From: Methylomonas rosea
GTDB taxonomy: Bacteria; Pseudomonadota; Gammaproteobacteria; Methylococcales; Methylomonadaceae
Direction: 5' to 3'
Length of the DNA: 38,323 bases
NCBI RefSeq assembly: GCF_024505055.1
Contig: NZ_JANIBL010000049.1
Location: 1 to 38,323, forward strand
The notes beneath the pieces were generated by a model. It searched no databases. It was not told the origin of the DNA and worked only from the letters and a program-made list of their open reading frames with translations. Made by a program: the position numbers and the translations under genes. This document shows positions 35,505-38,323 of the stretch, piece by piece. The number at the start of each line of letters is the position of its first letter. Within the stretch, counting starts at the first letter, position 1.

Positions 35505-37826
35505 CTAAAAACTGTAAGAAATTTCCCCATAAACGGTGCGGCCGGCCTGTTGGTAAAACACCGAATATTCCCGGTCCAACAAGTTGTTTACTGAAAACGA
35601 CAGATCGATATTTTTGGTCGCTTGATAGGCGATACGCGTATCGACCAGGAAATAAGGATCGTAGCTGCCTGGCCGGCCAGTCAGCGAGTCGGCGTTTAAG
35701 TCGTTAAAAGTCGGCTGGCTGACATAACGGCCGATAATACCTCCCGCCCATTGATCGTATTTAATGTCCAAACCGCCACTGAACATAGTCTGCGGCAGTT
35801 GTTGCATCTGCTTACCGACGATAGCGGGGTTTGCAGTATTTTCGGTAATAATCGAATCGTTCAGGGTGTACGTGCCATTAAAATGCAGCCAGTCCCAATA
35901 CAAGCGCTGCCTGAGTTTTACTTCAACCCCCTCAACTTCGGCTTTGCCGGCATTCTGTTTTTCAGCCAATATTTGGTTGTTTAAACTGATCCCAACGGTT
36001 CGATTGTAGATGAGGTCCGATATGTAATGATGAAAATAACTGGCTGCGATAGTCGTTCCCGCAAAAGGATTAGCCTCGCCGCCCACTTCCCACGAATACA
36101 TTTTTTCAGGTTCAAGATTGGCATTGGGCTCGGTGATAGTCGCGGAGGATATGGTGCTGCCGTAAAGCTCGAAGTTAGTGGGCGGCCGAAACGCCCAGCC
36201 GGTTGACGCGAACAATTTATAACCATCGGCGGGAAGCCAAGTCAAACTGAATTTGGGGTTAAATTGCCCAATAGAATGCTCTGGATAGCTACGATTGAAT
36301 GCCGGCGACGCATTCATGTTCGAACCCGATGTCGACCAATCGTCGTAGCGAACCCCCAAATGAGCAATCAGATTTTTCCTTAGCCACAATTCGTCTTGCA
36401 GATAGGCCGAATAAATACTGGATTCGCCTTTGCTCAATGCCGTCAAACTTGTGGTGCTATCGGCGTTTCGCCAGTTACCGAGATTATATCGGGACTGTCC
36501 TTCCAACGTAGTTTGACTGGAACCAAAGCCTGCGGTGACAAAATTTCTGTCCTCCCATAGGAACGGAAAACGTAAGGAGACATTGCCGTCGATGCGATTA
36601 CTGGGAGTCAACGTTATAGTGCCGGTTCCACCGTTTAACGTTGCCGACGTACCGGGACTGGTGGAGGATGTTTCGGTTTGCATATACTGAAAATCGACAT
36701 TTAATTTTATATCGTTGCCAAAATCGTGTTTCAGATGGGCGAAATAGCGCCGGGTATCTTCAATACCTGGCAGAAAATGCATAAACGAGTTTTCGCTTAC
36801 CGCATATCGTCTGCCGCCAATATTGAGGTTGCTACTGCCACTGCCGATATTGATAGGTGTGCCGTCGAGTCTGGTCAGATAACTGTTATAGCTGCCGCTA
36901 TCGTTAGTCTCGCCTCTGCTCCAACCCATGCCGCCGTCGATTTGGGTCTGCGGACTTAAATCGTAGTAAAGATGTAATGACGCGTTGTTCTGTTCCCACG
37001 GACGCCGGCCCTTATCGCCGATAATGAATTGCGGTGTGCCAGAATTGCTGGTGGTCGGAATGGCGCCGGCGACGGGTATCGAGCCGCCTGTTAAAGCGGC
37101 GCCGCCTCTATTCACAGTCACATAGTCCGATACGGCCCAGTTATCACTCTCCATATGATTGAACGTTAAAGAAATACCTAAGCCGTTTGCAAAGCGATCA
37201 CGGTAGCGCCCCTTGATGCCCCATTGATCGACAGCTGCTCCGCCCGCGCCAAACGTTAATCGACCTTCTCGCTTCGTGGGGACTTTGGAAATGATGTTGA
37301 CCACGCCGCCCATCGCACCGCTACCGTACAGCGCGGAAAACGGCCCTGGCACATATTCCACCTGCTGCGCGTCATCCATATTCAAGATGTTCCAATCGAC
37401 ATTGCCATTATTGGGCGTATTTACCGGCAAACCATCCATCAGATACAGCGAGCGGTTGGTGCCGCCGATACCATGAAAACTGGAAAAACTGGTACTGGAA
37501 CCCGGAAAGTGCGTGCCGTAGGCACCACCACGCAAATAGATACCGGGAATGTCTTTTAATGCATCGCCCAACCTTTGCACCAGCCGGTTTTCGGTGTTTT
37601 CGGTGTTGATGACACTGACATTAGCAGGGGCCATGGCCGTGCTCATTTCCGAGCGGGTAGCGGTCACTACCGTAGTACCCAGCGTGTCGTCATTCATTAT
37701 CAGATTGTCGGGTTTTGCGGTGTCTGTTTGCCCCGCGGCAGTTTGGTCGCCGTCTTCCGCCAGGATTTGATTGCTGTAGACCAGATTGCTCAAGGCCAAC
37801 AGCGTTATTACTTGTAATCGAGACAA
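35505..37826 (-). CDS. TonB-dependent outer membrane receptor
   Basis: 773 residues if started at TTG 37826, eight bases after GGAGG. A frame open to 37859 would add eleven residues that run through the ribosome binding site. The signal peptide is about MSRLQVITLLALSNLVYSNQILA. The TonB-box region (DTLGTTVVTATRSE), the plug domain (IPGIYLRGGAYG, GIGGTNRSLYLMDGLPV, VEYVPGPFSALYGSGAMGGVVNII) and a 22-strand barrel ending in EISYSF follow. It imports a chelated metal, a corrinoid, or another large ligand across the outer membrane with TonB energy. The substrate is not evident. No Fur box was recognised in the space upstream. Confidence 0.9.
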   Translation of the reverse strand: MSRLQVITLLALSNLVYSNQILAEDGDQTAAGQTDTAKPDNLIMNDDTLGTTVVTATRSEMSTAMAPANVSVINTENTENRLVQRLGDALKDIPGIYLRGGAYGTHFPGSSTSFSSFHGIGGTNRSLYLMDGLPVNTPNNGNVDWNILNMDDAQQVEYVPGPFSALYGSGAMGGVVNIISKVPTKREGRLTFGAGGAAVDQWGIKGRYRDRFANGLGISLTFNHMESDNWAVSDYVTVNRGGAALTGGSIPVAGAIPTTSNSGTPQFIIGDKGRRPWEQNNASLHLYYDLSPQTQIDGGMGWSRGETNDSGSYNSYLTRLDGTPINIGSGSSNLNIGGRRYAVSENSFMHFLPGIEDTRRYFAHLKHDFGNDIKLNVDFQYMQTETSSTSPGTSATLNGGTGTITLTPSNRIDGNVSLRFPFLWEDRNFVTAGFGSSQTTLEGQSRYNLGNWRNADSTTSLTALSKGESSIYSAYLQDELWLRKNLIAHLGVRYDDWSTSGSNMNASPAFNRSYPEHSIGQFNPKFSLTWLPADGYKLFASTGWAFRPPTNFELYGSTISSATITEPNANLEPEKMYSWEVGGEANPFAGTTIAASYFHHYISDLIYNRTVGISLNNQILAEKQNAGKAEVEGVEVKLRQRLYWDWLHFNGTYTLNDSIITENTANPAIVGKQMQQLPQTMFSGGLDIKYDQWAGGIIGRYVSQPTFNDLNADSLTGRPGSYDPYFLVDTRIAYQATKNIDLSFSVNNLLDREYSVFYQQAGRTVYGEISYSF

Positions 37827-37963
37827 AGTCACTTCCTCCTTTAATCCACCGTTAAACAAAAACGGCGCTTCATGGTTATGTTGGATTAATTTTTAATTTT
37901 TCTTACATCAAGAGCAGACCGCCTCCTTGTATTTCGTCTATCGAGGCGACGTGCTAAAACCCC

Positions 37964-38032
37964 GTCGCTCCCGCAAAAGCGGGGATCCGGACTTCAGGTT
38001 TTCTTGGACTCCCGCCTTCGCGGGAACGACGA
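37964..38032. repeat. REP-like paired hairpins
   Basis: Hairpin CTCCCGC..GCGGGG (37968-37984) and hairpin TCCCGC-CTTC-GCGGGA (38010-38025), followed by ACGACGAA. The layout matches 12185-12254. It sits between the TonB receptor gene and the partial gene at the edge, and may end the latter's transcript. Confidence 0.6.
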
Positions 38033-38055
38033 AGCCAGGACCTCTCGGGCTGCCC

Positions 38056-38323
38056 TTAGGTTTTTTGCTTGCGCTGCTCCCAACTGCCGCGCAGATAACC
38101 CGCAGCAAACAACAATAAGATCGCCAAGCTCAACCACCAGCTTTGCGCCGAGCTCAGCGTTGGCTGCTGTTCGGCGTTTTCGCTGGCGGTTTTCTTCTCC
38201 TCCATCTCATAGCCTTCCAACGGCTGAGTTGCGTTCGGCGCGGCTTGGGCTTGAGACCGAGCGGGTGGCTGCTGACTTGCTTGCTGGGCCTGACCAGGCT
38301 GGGGCGGTTGCGCCGCTGGCGCT
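38056..38323 (-). CDS. C-terminus of a membrane-anchored Pro/Gln-rich protein (partial)
   Basis: The last 88 residues of a gene that runs out of the window at 38323. It begins in a Pro/Gln/Ala-rich linker (AAQPPQPGQAQQASQQPPAR), passes PLEGYEMEEKK, and ends in one membrane helix (SWWLSLAILLLFAAGYLRGSW) with a basic tail EQRKQKT. The family cannot be identified from this end. A C-terminal anchor after a GYEM-like segment next to a TonB receptor recalls the CobN-like chelatases found beside such receptors, but that is a weak guess. Confidence 0.7.
   Translation of the reverse strand, partial: APAAQPPQPGQAQQASQQPPARSQAQAAPNATQPLEGYEMEEKKTASENAEQQPTLSSAQSWWLSLAILLLFAAGYLRGSWEQRKQKT

Noticed and set aside
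37827..38055. Cobalamin riboswitch before the TonB receptor
   Set aside because: No B12-box-like conserved core could be found by eye; the space holds a REP-like repeat and a short CCGTT/AACGG hairpin only.

Overview
The window comes from a gammaproteobacterial methanotroph, most likely a Methylomonas/Methylobacter-type member of the Methylococcaceae. The strongest evidence is a complete copper-membrane-monooxygenase operon in the order A-B-C (pxmABC, minus strand, 6804-9583). That order and the divergence of PxmA from canonical PmoA distinguish it from the usual pmoCAB. The housekeeping genes (hrcA-grpE-dnaK, dnaJ-dapB, rapA, rhlE) are also gammaproteobacterial in type. No rRNA, tRNA, CRISPR array or intact transposase was seen.

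Layout. 1-602: a gene-poor edge carrying a 181-bp MITE. 603-4843: a soluble multi-PAS histidine kinase overlapping a FixJ-type response regulator. 4881-6538: a tautomerase and an MFS transporter. 6558-6790: a second copy of the MITE, in the opposite orientation, next to the end of pxmC. 6804-11859: pxmABC, a divergent LysR regulator, and a secreted Yellow/royal-jelly-type beta-propeller tail to tail with that regulator. 11860-12780: mostly non-coding, with REP-like hairpins, a 64-residue ORF and a 133-bp inverted-repeat element. 12781-16448: a membrane GGDEF-EAL protein and, just upstream, the decayed remains of an HD-GYP gene. 16758-26511: small mixed transcription units: secreted nuclease, DUF1415, bacteriohemerythrin, TPR protein, DUF2288, DoxX, cupin, RhlE, PilZ, RapA and NUDIX.

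26556-34464 is the heat-shock locus, read on the minus strand from a sigma70-like promoter and a CIRCE operator: hrcA-grpE-dnaK, then dnaJ-dapB. Between dnaK and dnaJ lies about 2.1 kb of extra DNA. It holds an AT-rich, HEPN-like gene starting at TTG behind a dnaK terminator, a 25-bp perfect inverted repeat, and three small genes (two antitoxin-like, one ParE/RelE-like toxin). This is the most defence-like region in the window.

34739-38323 holds a previously easy-to-miss 44-residue membrane peptide with a strong ribosome binding site, a His-rich glycine-zipper protein, a TonB-dependent receptor, and the C-terminus of a membrane-anchored Pro/Gln-rich protein cut by the window edge.

Themes: alternative methane/ammonia monooxygenase chemistry with possible O2 handling (hemerythrin), c-di-GMP signalling (GGDEF-EAL, PilZ, dead HD-GYP), and small palindromic mobile repeats in several intergenic spaces. 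Everything rests on reading the sequence; no database search was run.
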